From: Asaia lannensis NBRC 102526
GTDB taxonomy: Bacteria; Pseudomonadota; Alphaproteobacteria; Acetobacterales; Acetobacteraceae
Direction: 5' to 3'
Length of the DNA stretch: 64,000 nt
Assembly (NCBI RefSeq): GCF_024054035.1
Contig: NZ_JAMXQU010000012.1
Coordinates: 18,787 to 82,786, forward strand
A model generated the notes under the pieces. The model saw only the letters and a program-made list of their open reading frames with translations, had not been told where the DNA came from and did not search any database. A program made the translations under genes and the position numbers. This document shows positions 44,890 to 53,806 of this stretch, in pieces; within the stretch, counting starts at the first letter, position 1; each line of letters starts with the position of its first letter.

Positions 44890-46662
44890 ATGATGAGCAT
44901 CATCCCCCTCGCCAATCGTCAGACGCTTGTTCGAAAAGAACTCGAGGCCAGCGGCGTCGACGGTTTTCTGCTCACGCGTGGCGATGAATTCCTCGGAGAA
45001 TACGTTGCGCCCTATGCCGAACGGCTCGCCTGGCTGACCGGATTTACCGGGAGCGCCGGACTGGCCATCGTGCTGCGCGACAACGCTGCTGTCTTTTCGG
45101 ACGGGCGCTACACCAGCCAGTTGCAGGATCAGGTCGAGGCAACGCAGTGGGAACGGCTGCATCTCACCAAGCAGCCCCCCGCGGCATGGCTCGCCCATAA
45201 TGCGAAGGGCCTGCGCATCGGCTACGACCCCAAGCTGGTGGGCGAGGCTCAGCTGAATGCCCTGACTTCTGCCGATTACACTTTCGTGCCGCTTGCGCAA
45301 AACCCGGTCGATGCCGTCTGGGTCGACCAGCCGGATCCGCCGGAGAGCGGCATGCGCTACCACCCCGAGACGTTCAGTGGCGAAGGCAGCCTTTCCAAGC
45401 GCATCAAGATCGGTGGCGCCTTGCGCAAGGCCAGTCAGGAAGCCATGCTGATCTGCGATCCCACTTCGCTTGCGTGGCTGCTGAACATACGTGGCGATGA
45501 CGTACCGCACACGCCGGTCATTCTTGCCTTTGGCATACTGCATCACGACGCATCGCTCGAGGTGTTCATCGATATCAGTCGGGTCAGCCCCGATGCCGCG
45601 ATCTCGTTCCGCAATGTCTCCATACTTCCCCCTCACGAGCTGCCGGATCGCCTGAGGGCACTGAGCGGGCAGGTCGTGCGCTTCGACCCGGCCCAGACAT
45701 CGCTCTGGTTCATCCAGACATTGTCGGATGCGGGGGCGAGCCTCGCTCGCGGTGCCGATCTGTGCGCCCTGCCCCGCGCCTGCAAGAATGCAATCGAGCA
45801 GGAAGGCGCGCGCAAGGTTCATCTGACGGATTCAGCAGCCCTGTGCCGCTTTCTGCACTTCGTCTCGCGCGAAGGGACCGGGCTGCATGAGACGATGCTT
45901 GCCGAGATCCTCCACGGCTATCGGGGGGCAGCATCCGATTATCACGAGGAAAGCTTCCCTGCGATCTCGGCAGTGGGGCCCAATGCCGCATTGCCCCATT
46001 ACAGGGCTCTGCCGGGTCAGGACCGCATTCTCGAAGCCAATCAGGTCTATCTGATCGATAGCGGCGGTCAGTACGATGCCGGGACGACCGACGTCACGCG
46101 CACTGTCTGGAACGGCCCCGACGCGCCGCCTGCCGCCCTGTGCGACGCTTTCACCCGCGTGCTCAAAGGCAACATCATGCTTGCCCGCGCACGTTTCCCC
46201 GAAGGCACGACAGGGCATCGTCTCGATGCACTGGCACGCTACGCGCTTTGGCAGGCCGGGCTCGATTACGATCATGGTACAGGTCACGGGATAGGCAGCT
46301 TTCTTTCCGTCCATGAAGGCCCGCAGAATATCAGCTCGGTCCCACGACCGATCGCGCTCGAGGCCGGTATGATCGTATCGGACGAACCCGGCTACTACCT
46401 TCCGGGCGCCTATGGCATCCGGCTGGAGAACCTGCTTCTGGTTCGGCCTGCTGCAACAGGCACGCACGGTCCGTTCCTCGAGTTCGAGGTGCTGGGTTAT
46501 GCACCGTTCGATCGCAAGCTCATCATGCCATCGTTACTGGAACCCGAAGAGCTACGCTGGCTCAATGCCTATCACCACGATACGCTCGCGCGCATCGGGC
46601 CGCTTCTGGACGAGGACGACCGGAAGTGGCTGGCCGATGCCTGTGCGCCGATTGCGAACTGA
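44890..46662 (+). CDS. Aminopeptidase P family (M24B) Xaa-Pro peptidase
   Basis: The 590-residue protein has the three-domain aminopeptidase P layout of the long form. The metal site is visible as LIDSGGQYDAGTTDVTRT (Asp, Asp), HGTGHGIG (His), MIVSDEPGYY (Glu) and RLENLLLV (Glu) in the last 200 residues. It removes N-terminal residues before proline. Length is at the upper range for the family (about 590-620). An ATG pair at 44890/44893 follows AGAGAG. The icd gene follows after 15 nt. Confidence 0.92.
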   Translation: MMSIIPLANRQTLVRKELEASGVDGFLLTRGDEFLGEYVAPYAERLAWLTGFTGSAGLAIVLRDNAAVFSDGRYTSQLQDQVEATQWERLHLTKQPPAAWLAHNAKGLRIGYDPKLVGEAQLNALTSADYTFVPLAQNPVDAVWVDQPDPPESGMRYHPETFSGEGSLSKRIKIGGALRKASQEAMLICDPTSLAWLLNIRGDDVPHTPVILAFGILHHDASLEVFIDISRVSPDAAISFRNVSILPPHELPDRLRALSGQVVRFDPAQTSLWFIQTLSDAGASLARGADLCALPRACKNAIEQEGARKVHLTDSAALCRFLHFVSREGTGLHETMLAEILHGYRGAASDYHEESFPAISAVGPNAALPHYRALPGQDRILEANQVYLIDSGGQYDAGTTDVTRTVWNGPDAPPAALCDAFTRVLKGNIMLARARFPEGTTGHRLDALARYALWQAGLDYDHGTGHGIGSFLSVHEGPQNISSVPRPIALEAGMIVSDEPGYYLPGAYGIRLENLLLVRPAATGTHGPFLEFEVLGYAPFDRKLIMPSLLEPEELRWLNAYHHDTLARIGPLLDEDDRKWLADACAPIAN

Positions 46663-46677
46663 AAAAGGAAAGACAGA

Positions 46678-47700
46678 ATGGCTGATCACATGATCCCAGC
46701 GACCCTTATCGAAGGCGATGGTATCGGCCCGGAAATCACCGCTTCGGTCGTCGAGATCCTTGCCAGGATCGGTGCGCCGTTCGAGTGGGACCATCAGTCG
46801 GGCGGACTGGGCGCCATCGAGAAATTCGGAGCGCCCCTGCCGCAGCCGACACTGGACAGCATCCGCAAGACAGGTCTCGCCCTCAAGGGCCCCCTGACGA
46901 CGCCCGTCGGCGCAGGGTTCAAATCCGTCAACGTCACGATGCGTCAGGAATTCGGTCTGTACGCCAATCTGCGCCCCACACGGACCGTCGTGCCGGGCGG
47001 GCGTTACGACAATATCGATCTGGTCGTCGTGCGTGAGAACATCGAAGGCCTGTACGCCGCGATGGAGCATTACCTTCCCTGCGGTGACGACCCCAAGGGC
47101 CTTGCCTATGGTGCCGGTTTCAACTCGCGCGCCGAGTGTGCCCGTATCGTACGCTTTGCCTTCGATTATGCCGTTGCAAACGGCCGCAAGAAAGTCACGC
47201 TGGTTCACAAGGCCAATATTCTCAAGATCCTGAGCGGTATCTTCCTCGAGGAAGGACGCAAGATCGCCAAGGAATACGAGGGACGCGTTGCCTGTGACGA
47301 GCGCATCGTCGATGCCTGCGCCATGCAGCTCGTGACCGATCCATGGCAGTATGACGTGATGGTCACCACCAACCTGTTCGGCGACATTCTGTCCGATCTG
47401 ACGGCGGGGCTCGTGGGAGGACTTGGTATGGCACCGGGTGCCAATATCGGTCCGAATGCCGCTATCTTCGAAGCCGTGCATGGTTCGGCGCCCGACATTG
47501 CAGGCAAGGGCATTGCGAACCCTCTCGCGCTGCTCATGGCTGCCAGCATGATGCTTGCCCATGTCGGTCGACAGGACCTCTCCGCCCGCGTCGATAACGC
47601 CATCGACCGCGTCATTCGTATCGATGGTGTGCGCACGCGCGATCTTGGTGGCGACACCGGCACCGCAGAACTCACAAAGGCTCTGCTCGCCGCGCTCTGA
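46678..47700 (+). CDS. NAD-type isocitrate dehydrogenase (single-subunit)
   Basis: The 340-residue protein is a small isocitrate/isopropylmalate dehydrogenase family member. LIEGDGIGPEIT, the substrate loop LKGPLTTPVGAGFKSVNVTMRQEFGLYANLRP (with the Ser/Asn typical of ICDH rather than IPMDH), the catalytic YxxP-like region and the signature NLFGDILSDLTAGLVGGLGMAPGANIG are seen. Acetic acid bacteria use NAD-dependent enzymes of this size. It oxidises isocitrate to 2-oxoglutarate in the TCA cycle. Cofactor choice is inferred from length and family. AAAGGAAAGACAG precedes the ATG. Confidence 0.88.
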   Translation: MADHMIPATLIEGDGIGPEITASVVEILARIGAPFEWDHQSGGLGAIEKFGAPLPQPTLDSIRKTGLALKGPLTTPVGAGFKSVNVTMRQEFGLYANLRPTRTVVPGGRYDNIDLVVVRENIEGLYAAMEHYLPCGDDPKGLAYGAGFNSRAECARIVRFAFDYAVANGRKKVTLVHKANILKILSGIFLEEGRKIAKEYEGRVACDERIVDACAMQLVTDPWQYDVMVTTNLFGDILSDLTAGLVGGLGMAPGANIGPNAAIFEAVHGSAPDIAGKGIANPLALLMAASMMLAHVGRQDLSARVDNAIDRVIRIDGVRTRDLGGDTGTAELTKALLAAL

Positions 47701-47711
47701 ACTTTCTCCTG

Positions 47712-47734
47712 CCGGGGGTGACTTTCACCCCCGG
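47712..47734. terminator. Hairpin terminator between icd and the MFS gene
   Basis: CCGGGGGTGA (47712-47721) pairs with TCACCCCCGG (47725-47734) across a CTT loop, 11 nt after the icd stop and about 73 nt after the end of the convergent MFS gene. The stem is perfect, but the T-run is short, so it may serve either strand. Confidence 0.7.
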
Positions 47735-47807
47735 TTCCCGCCCCGGCTTCCTGGTCGGTTACAGCAAGCAGGCCCGTCCGCAAGGGGAAAAAAAAGCTTA
47801 AGCCGGG

Positions 47808-48974
47808 TTAGGCGATGCGTTGACCTGCCTTACGCGCGTAATGCATGGCGACGAACACGAAGACAAACCCTGTCATCGCAAAACCCGCCGACAGATAGGG
47901 TAACCGGTCATATCCGGCATAGCCGGTGGCAAACAGGCTGCCTGCCCACGCCCCGACGGCATTTCCAAAATTGAACGAGCTCTGGTTCATGGCCGAGACG
48001 ATATTCGGCGCCGACTGGGCACACTGCACGACATAGGCCTGCAGGGGAGCCATAGGCGCGTAAATCAGCACGCCCCAGATGAATAGCACCGGCAGGCAGG
48101 TCCAGACATCCAGGGATGCGGGTACGAGCAAGAGCTGCATGACTGCCACGAGGAACATGATCCCGGCGCAGGATGGCAGCATTTTCCAGTCGGCCAGCCA
48201 GCCCCCAAGCACATTGCGGATGCATAGCCCACCACCGATCATAAGCAACACCAGATCGATCGCGTGAGACGACAGGCCAGTCCTGATATGCAGGAAAGGT
48301 GAGATATAGGTGAACAGACAGAACATGCTGGCAGACGTGCACATCGAGATCAGCATGGTGGAAACGACCAGAGGCTGGGTCACCGCACGAAGCTGCGCAT
48401 AGATATGAACCGGCGGCCCAGAAATCTTGTCTTTTGGCACCCACAGACTGATCGTAAGAAAGGCGATAATTCCGATAACGACAATCGCCATGAAGGCAAC
48501 CCGCCACGACCCGAAGAACTGCGCAATTGCCGTTCCCAGCGGAACGCCAACAATCATGGCCAGTGTCAGGCCGATATAGACAAGAGAAAGCGCTTGGGCA
48601 CGCTTGTTCGGTGGTACGATCTGACAGGCGATGACCGACGCTGCTCCATAGAACGTGCCATGTGCAAACGAGGTAACGATACGCCCGGCCATAAGAGACC
48701 AGTAACCGGGGGCAAGGCAGCTCAGCAGATTGCCCAGGGTAAACAGGCTGATCGTCAGGAGCAGCGTTTTGTGCCGTGTCAGCGAATTCGTGAGTATCGC
48801 GACAATGGGCGAAGAGATCGTCACACCGAAGGCGTAACCGGACACGAGAAGACCGGCATCTGCGATAGTGACATGCAGACTGCCGGACAGCTGGGGCAAG
48901 AGCCCCATGACGATTGTCTCACTCGTACCGAGGCCAAATGCCCCGATGGCCAAAGCGAGTAATGCGATAGGCAC
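47808..48974 (-). CDS. MFS transporter (DHA1-type efflux)
   Basis: The 388-residue protein has about twelve hydrophobic segments. The N-terminal MFS signature is ETIVMGLLPQLSGSLHVTIADAGLLVSGYAFGV; loop 2-3 reads LTNSLTRHKTLLL, and GRIVTSFAHGTFYGAASVI is the AraJ/sugar-efflux type TM4. Substrate is unknown. The gene is monocistronic. It shares the convergent terminator with icd, and the long intergenic region beyond its start separates it from an alcohol dehydrogenase gene. Confidence 0.87.
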   Translation of the reverse strand: MPIALLALAIGAFGLGTSETIVMGLLPQLSGSLHVTIADAGLLVSGYAFGVTISSPIVAILTNSLTRHKTLLLTISLFTLGNLLSCLAPGYWSLMAGRIVTSFAHGTFYGAASVIACQIVPPNKRAQALSLVYIGLTLAMIVGVPLGTAIAQFFGSWRVAFMAIVVIGIIAFLTISLWVPKDKISGPPVHIYAQLRAVTQPLVVSTMLISMCTSASMFCLFTYISPFLHIRTGLSSHAIDLVLLMIGGGLCIRNVLGGWLADWKMLPSCAGIMFLVAVMQLLLVPASLDVWTCLPVLFIWGVLIYAPMAPLQAYVVQCAQSAPNIVSAMNQSSFNFGNAVGAWAGSLFATGYAGYDRLPYLSAGFAMTGFVFVFVAMHYARKAGQRIA

Positions 48975-49681
48975 AGCGGAAGTCCTTGTTAAGACGAAAC
49001 TGTGTTAACGGACGAAACGATAGGCGCGTCAATTTTCTTCTCTGGTGAGATTAACCGTTTTTACATTTTCAGGCAGAGTGGTTCATCGCAGCATTGAACT
49101 ACTGTCATTCGAACGTAATTCGAAAGACAGTTTCCTCATGAGTGGACCCAGATGGATTACGGCGAGCCTGAGCATAACCCGCGCTCAAGCGCTGTTGTGA
49201 GCGCTACGGCAGGAGACCGAGGCGAGAGTCTACCGAACTGAAGGCGTTTCATTTCGCATCCTGATAAGTGACAAAAAGCAGAAAAACTGCATATCGCACT
49301 CAACCAGAGAACAACGCCCCTCCCTTGCGCTCGCCTGCGGCGCATCGCTCGATGAGCGGTCCAGCTGATGGCAGGCTCACACGTCGTAATGGCAACATAT
49401 ATTCCAGGGCAGCACACGTATCGATCGCGCGCGAAGAACCCGCGGAGAGGCTTGCCGACGGTCCGACCGCCTCTAAACTTATTGCATCTGCATCCATTTA
49501 AATAGCACAAACGCAGTATTGTTACAAAATATACTGTCCTACGGATCGAGTTTTATTGATCGGCAATCCATGGATCCATTTTCAGCCCAGCGTGTTTTAC
49601 TGACAAATCCTGATGATAGGCTGCTTGTCCATGCAAAGCGTCCGATCATCACGAACCGCTTTAGGCAGAAGGATCCGGAAC
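48975..49681. other. Long intergenic region upstream of the iron-type alcohol dehydrogenase
   Basis: About 700 nt with no supported gene. The open frames (49157-49510 minus, 49268-49501 plus, 49300-49497 minus) contradict each other and match no domain I know. The part near 49500-49610 is AT-rich and probably holds the promoter for the gene at 49682. No RNA gene structure was evident. Confidence 0.35.
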
Positions 49682-50854
49682 ATGGCTCATATTGCTTACG
49701 CTGATCATACTGACAGTTTTTTCATTCCCTGCGTGACCCTTATAGGGCCGGGCTGTGCGAAACAGGCCGGAGACCGTGCCAAAGCGCTCGGCGGCAAAAA
49801 AGCCCTCATCGTGACCGATGCGGGCCTCAGGAAAATGGGCGTCGCTGACATCATATCGGGCTATCTGCTCGAAGACGGGCTTCAGACCGTCATTTTTGAC
49901 GGGGCCGAACCCAACCCGACCGACAAGAATGTGCATGACGGCGTCAAGATCTATCAGGATAACGGGTGCGATTTTATCGTTTCTCTGGGCGGCGGGTCGG
50001 CCCATGACTGCGCCAAGGGCATAGGTCTGGTCACCGCTGGCGGCGGTCATATCTGCGATTATGAGGGTGTCGATAAGTCGAAAGTTCCCATGACCCCGCT
50101 CATCGCCATCAATACGACGGCCGGGACGGCTTCGGAGATGACGCGGTTCTGCATCATCACCAACTCACAGACCCATGTGAAGATGGCGATTGTCGACTGG
50201 CGTTGCACGCCCCTGATCGCAATCGACGATCCGAGCCTGATGGTCGCCATGCCGCCCTCACTGACTGCAGCGACGGGTATGGATGCACTTACCCATGCGA
50301 TCGAAGCCTATGTTTCGACGGCGGCCACGCCGATTACGGATGCGTGTGCCGAGAAGGCAATCAGCCTGATCGCGGAATTCCTGCCCAAGGCGGTCGGGCA
50401 TGGTGAGAACATGGAAGCGCGTGTAGCGATGTGTTATGCGCAATATCTTGCTGGAATGGCATTCAACAATGCGTCGCTTGGCTATGTCCATGCGATGGCG
50501 CACCAGCTCGGCGGTTTCTATAACCTGCCGCATGGTGTCTGCAATGCCGTGCTTCTCCCACATGTCTGCCGTTTCAATCTGATTGCCGCCGCAGATCGCT
50601 ACGCACGTATCGCAAATCTGCTTGGGGTACCCACCGATCTGATGAGCCGTGAAGAGGCTGCCGAAGCTGCCATCGACGCAATCACCGCGATGTCGCGATC
50701 GCTCGGTATCCCTGAAGGGCTCTCTGCCCTGGGCGTGAAAGCCGAAGATCACAGGGTCATGGCCGAAAACGCCCAGAAAGACGCCTGCATGCTGACCAAC
50801 CCGCGCAAGGCAACACTCGGCCAGATTGTGGGAGTTTTCGAGGCGGCCATGTAA
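49682..50854 (+). CDS. Iron-containing alcohol dehydrogenase
   Basis: The 390-residue protein is a group III Fe-ADH. NAD-binding part: [37 protein letters not shown] (about 92-112). Metal ligands: Asp in the [30 protein letters not shown] region (His of THAIEAY), and [26 protein letters not shown]. It interconverts a primary alcohol and aldehyde with NAD(H). ATG 49682 has AAGGATCC upstream; the longer frame from 49613 encodes nothing useful. Downstream is a hairpin at 50866-50897. Confidence 0.92.
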   Translation: MAHIAYADHTDSFFIPCVTLIGPGCAKQAGDRAKALGGKKALIVTDAGLRKMGVADIISGYLLEDGLQTVIFDGAEPNPTDKNVHDGVKIYQDNGCDFIVSLGGGSAHDCAKGIGLVTAGGGHICDYEGVDKSKVPMTPLIAINTTAGTASEMTRFCIITNSQTHVKMAIVDWRCTPLIAIDDPSLMVAMPPSLTAATGMDALTHAIEAYVSTAATPITDACAEKAISLIAEFLPKAVGHGENMEARVAMCYAQYLAGMAFNNASLGYVHAMAHQLGGFYNLPHGVCNAVLLPHVCRFNLIAAADRYARIANLLGVPTDLMSREEAAEAAIDAITAMSRSLGIPEGLSALGVKAEDHRVMAENAQKDACMLTNPRKATLGQIVGVFEAAM

Positions 50855-50865
50855 CAGTCAGGCAC

Positions 50866-50897
50866 CCTCCATCATAACCGTTGAGTCGTGGTGGAGG
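50866..50897 (+). terminator. Hairpin downstream of the alcohol dehydrogenase
   Basis: CCTCCATCA (50866-50874) pairs with TGGTGGAGG (50889-50897), one G-T pair, 14-nt loop, 11 nt after the stop. No T-run is present. Confidence 0.4.
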
Positions 50898-51062
50898 CCT
50901 GTTGACTATCCGTTTCTGCAGACCTCACGACCATACGGCAAATCCATGCCGACCCGCTCGGGCAAGACGCTGCGTTATTGATCTGTTTATTGCGGCGTTT
51001 GCCCGAACCTTTTTCGCCACGCGCTCTGTGAGTTCCGCCCACAGCCGCGGCAAGTGTCTTTT

Positions 51063-51620
51063 TCAGCATTTGGTAGGTTCAAGACCGCGCGTCATCAGGT
51101 CCAGTACCTGGCGCTGTTCGTCATGAGTAAGGTCGAGCTTGCGATCGCGCTGGAGTATCGCCAGTCCGTGTACAAGCGCCCAGCACCCTGGGGCAGCAAT
51201 CTTTTCATCAAAACCGGTTGTCTCAACGAGACGCCTTTTGAGAATGCTGTATCCTTCCGCCTCTGACAGGTCATGCGGAGCGTTGCTCTTATCTCCAGCC
51301 TCAGCATGGGCGAACATGAGGTGAAACAGGGCCGGATTGGCACGGGCGAACGCAATATAGGCGAGGCCCTGTGCGATCAGAGCCTCCCTCCCCCCAGCCG
51401 ATCGATCTGCCCGGTCGAGGCTTTCCTGCAATAGTCTGAATCCCGTTATCACCACGGCGGTCAGCAGCGCGGCCTTGTCGCTGAAATGCCGGTAGGGCGC
51501 CATGGCAGAGACACCGGCCTTGCGCGCAATCTCTCTCAGGCTCGGCTCGGCATTGCCGGCTTCGAGTTCTGCGATCGTCAGTGCGATCAAACGATCGCGC
51601 AAATCGATTTTAATTGTCAT
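51063..51620 (-). CDS. TetR/AcrR-family regulator
   Basis: The 185-residue protein has an N-terminal helix-turn-helix (about 8-55: LRDRLIALTIAELEAGNAEPSLREIARKAGVSAMAPYRHFSDKAALLTAVV) and a helical ligand domain with RANPALFHLMFAHAE, the WHG-type C-domain. It is divergent from a DUF4188 gene, with 58 nt between starts. Direct GTTTACA repeats (51625-51631, 51649-51655) and the palindrome TTACATTGTAA (51651-51661) in that gap are operator candidates. The ligand is unknown. Confidence 0.88.
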   Translation of the reverse strand: MTIKIDLRDRLIALTIAELEAGNAEPSLREIARKAGVSAMAPYRHFSDKAALLTAVVITGFRLLQESLDRADRSAGGREALIAQGLAYIAFARANPALFHLMFAHAEAGDKSNAPHDLSEAEGYSILKRRLVETTGFDEKIAAPGCWALVHGLAILQRDRKLDLTHDEQRQVLDLMTRGLEPTKC

Positions 51621-51678
51621 CCCGGTTTACACTGCATACTTATGTTATGTTTACATTGTAATCAATCGAGGTGTTCGC

Positions 51679-52158
51679 GTGCAAACCCATAGGCGTTTCA
51701 CCGTCAATCTGCAGGACTACCCGGACCTCGTCATGATCGTTCTCGGTCTCGAAATCAGGAATCCCTGCGCTCTGCTGTCCATGCCGTTAATCGGACGCGG
51801 CCTTGGCCAGATCGCGGCGTCTGCACCGGATGGTCTACTGCATCATCAGACGCAGCGTTACGGGTGGCGTCACCTCGGTTTCAGGCAGTACTGGCGGGAT
51901 TTCGACAGTCTCGAACGGTTTACCCGCTCGGCACCCCATGCCGAATGGTGGCGTCATTTCATGACACGATACCGGGGGTGTGGATTCTGGCATGAAACCT
52001 ATCGTATGCGCGGCGGGATCGAGGCAATTTACGCCGATATGGGTAAGGCAACCGGTCTGGCCAGTTTTGCACCGAGATGTGAGGCGATCGGCCCCCTGAA
52101 AACAAGCCGTATGCGTCTCGACGCATCGTCTGCAGTCCGGAGCGACGCTCGGTCCTGA
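51679..52158 (+). CDS. DUF4188 family protein (monooxygenase-like)
   Basis: The 159-residue protein shows the family-typical ordering: LVMIVLGLEIRNPCALLSMPLIGRGLGQI, GLLHHQTQRYGWRHLGFRQYWRDFDSLERFTRS and HAEWWRHFM...VGFWHETY-like GFWHETYRMRGGIEAIYADM. DUF4188 members are often annotated as monooxygenase-related with no biochemical proof. GTG at 51679 has GAGG at good spacing; the frame from 51502 runs through the divergent tetR gene. Regulation by the TetR protein is inferred from divergence. Confidence 0.78.
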   Translation: MQTHRRFTVNLQDYPDLVMIVLGLEIRNPCALLSMPLIGRGLGQIAASAPDGLLHHQTQRYGWRHLGFRQYWRDFDSLERFTRSAPHAEWWRHFMTRYRGCGFWHETYRMRGGIEAIYADMGKATGLASFAPRCEAIGPLKTSRMRLDASSAVRSDARS

Positions 52159-52273
52159 GATACGCAAGCCAGAGGCTTGTGCACCCCATTCACACACCAT
52201 CTCATCGTAGCGAAAACGCGTTCCGAAACCTGTCGGCCGCACAAGGGTTGTGACACCCGACAAGGAAGGAAGG

Positions 52274-53632
52274 ATGGATCAGATGGAACCGGCACACGGA
52301 GAAATCAACGCAGTGTCCTCGAGTGAAACGGCGAACACCCCCGACTTCCAGAAGCTCCGTGAATCCATGCAGGCGACACAGCGTCTGTGGGAGGCTGTCC
52401 CGCTCAAAAGCCGGTTGCGCGTCATCAGACGCTTCAGAAAGTGTTTATGGCGCGACATCGCGACACTCACCTCTCTGATCCCGGATCAGCGCCCGCTCGA
52501 TATCGTCTCCGCCGAAATCCTGCCTCTTCATGCTGCGGCGGGATTTCTTCTGCGCGAGGCGCCCTCTTTGCTTCGCGATGTGCCCCTCTCTGTTTTCGGA
52601 CGGCCATTCTGGCTTCGTGGCGTGTCCAGCCTGATACGCAGGCGGGCTATCGGCACAATTCTCATTCTGGCACCCGGTAATTATCCTCTCATGCTTGCAG
52701 GCGTACAGGTTCTGCAGGCCATTGCGGCAGGCAATACGGTCGTGCTCAAGCCTGCGCCGGGACGTACCGCGATTACAGCCCGTTTTCTCGCTCTGCTTGA
52801 ACGTGCGGACCTGCCCCGCGGCGTTGTCCACCTCCTGCCGGAAGAGTGCGGACCGCAAGCAAGCGAAGCCGGCTTCGATCTGATTATCCTGACAGGTTCG
52901 GCCCAGACCGGGCGGGCGGTCGCACAGGCCGCTGCGCGAACTCTTACCCCCACCATCATGGAGCTCTCCGGCGCCGATCCGGTCTTTGTGCTCCCCTCCG
53001 CCTCGATCGATCTGGTTGCGAGAGCGCTCCATTTCGGTCTGACACTGAAGAGCGGCGAGACCTGCATTGCACCGCGTCGCGTTTTTATCGACGAGGCGAG
53101 ACGTGACGCCTTGGAAAAGGCCCTTGCTGCCTTGTTCGCGCAGGACAGGCAGACCTCACAAACCCCACCGAACCAGGCGTTGGCGGCCCTGAGTACCGCT
53201 ATAAGCGAGAATGGAGGTGCGCTGCGCCACGTGGGAGACGCAACCATTTTCACGCTCAATGCCGCGCAGGCGTCCCTGGTCGATGTCGACTGCTTCGCCC
53301 CCTGGCTCGCGCTTATCTCTGTCGCATCGATGGCCCAGGCCGCTGAGATTGACCGCAACGCACGCCATGCTCTGGGTGCAAGCGTATTCGGCGCCGAGAA
53401 AGAAGCGAAGGCACTTGCCGAGCAACTAAGCGCCAACACCATATGCATCAACGATCTGATCGTGCCGAGCGCCGATCCCCGGCTACCGTTCGGAGGCAGA
53501 AGAACAAGCGGCTATGGCATGACACGCGGTCGTGAAGGATTGCTGGCCATGACGCGTCCTGTCGGTATTTCGATACGCAAACGTATGGCCTGGCATTTGT
53601 TGCCCGCAACCAGGCGATTTCATGCCAGATAA
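52274..53632 (+). CDS. Aldehyde dehydrogenase, probable C30 carotenal dehydrogenase of the carotenoid cluster
   Basis: The 452-residue NAD(P)-dependent aldehyde dehydrogenase has the cofactor block ILAPGNYPLMLAGVQVLQAIAAGNTVVLKPAP, the Glu in IMELSGADPVFVL, and the catalytic Cys in KSGETCIAPRR (about residue 260). Its position directly before crtN and crtP matches the role of AldH in staphyloxanthin synthesis: oxidation of diaponeurosporenal to the acid. Function is inferred from context; the sequence only proves the ALDH family. ATG 52274 has AAGGAAGG close upstream; M at 52283 is an alternative. Confidence 0.8.
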   Translation: MDQMEPAHGEINAVSSSETANTPDFQKLRESMQATQRLWEAVPLKSRLRVIRRFRKCLWRDIATLTSLIPDQRPLDIVSAEILPLHAAAGFLLREAPSLLRDVPLSVFGRPFWLRGVSSLIRRRAIGTILILAPGNYPLMLAGVQVLQAIAAGNTVVLKPAPGRTAITARFLALLERADLPRGVVHLLPEECGPQASEAGFDLIILTGSAQTGRAVAQAAARTLTPTIMELSGADPVFVLPSASIDLVARALHFGLTLKSGETCIAPRRVFIDEARRDALEKALAALFAQDRQTSQTPPNQALAALSTAISENGGALRHVGDATIFTLNAAQASLVDVDCFAPWLALISVASMAQAAEIDRNARHALGASVFGAEKEAKALAEQLSANTICINDLIVPSADPRLPFGGRRTSGYGMTRGREGLLAMTRPVGISIRKRMAWHLLPATRRFHAR

Positions 53633-53806
53633 ACCATGGTCGGGGCGGAACCGGAACGATCACGCTTCGTTGATGTTTCTCTGGCAAGCTTCCTGCCCGA
53701 TACGTCCTGTTCTGGCCCAAGGCAGAACGCCCAAAACGTCTCATCCACCAAGAAATGTGACTGAGACGACCCGTCTCCGCACAGAGAAGTCAGGACATTC
53801 TGCCCT

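Noticed and set aside
44755..45822. 355-codon minus-strand open frame
   Set aside because: Antisense to the aminopeptidase P gene, no recognisable domain.
46552..47562. 336-codon minus-strand open frame
   Set aside because: Antisense to the isocitrate dehydrogenase gene.
49300..49497. 65-codon minus-strand open frame in the intergenic region
   Set aside because: No recognisable family and no good ribosome-binding site; overlapped by other random frames.
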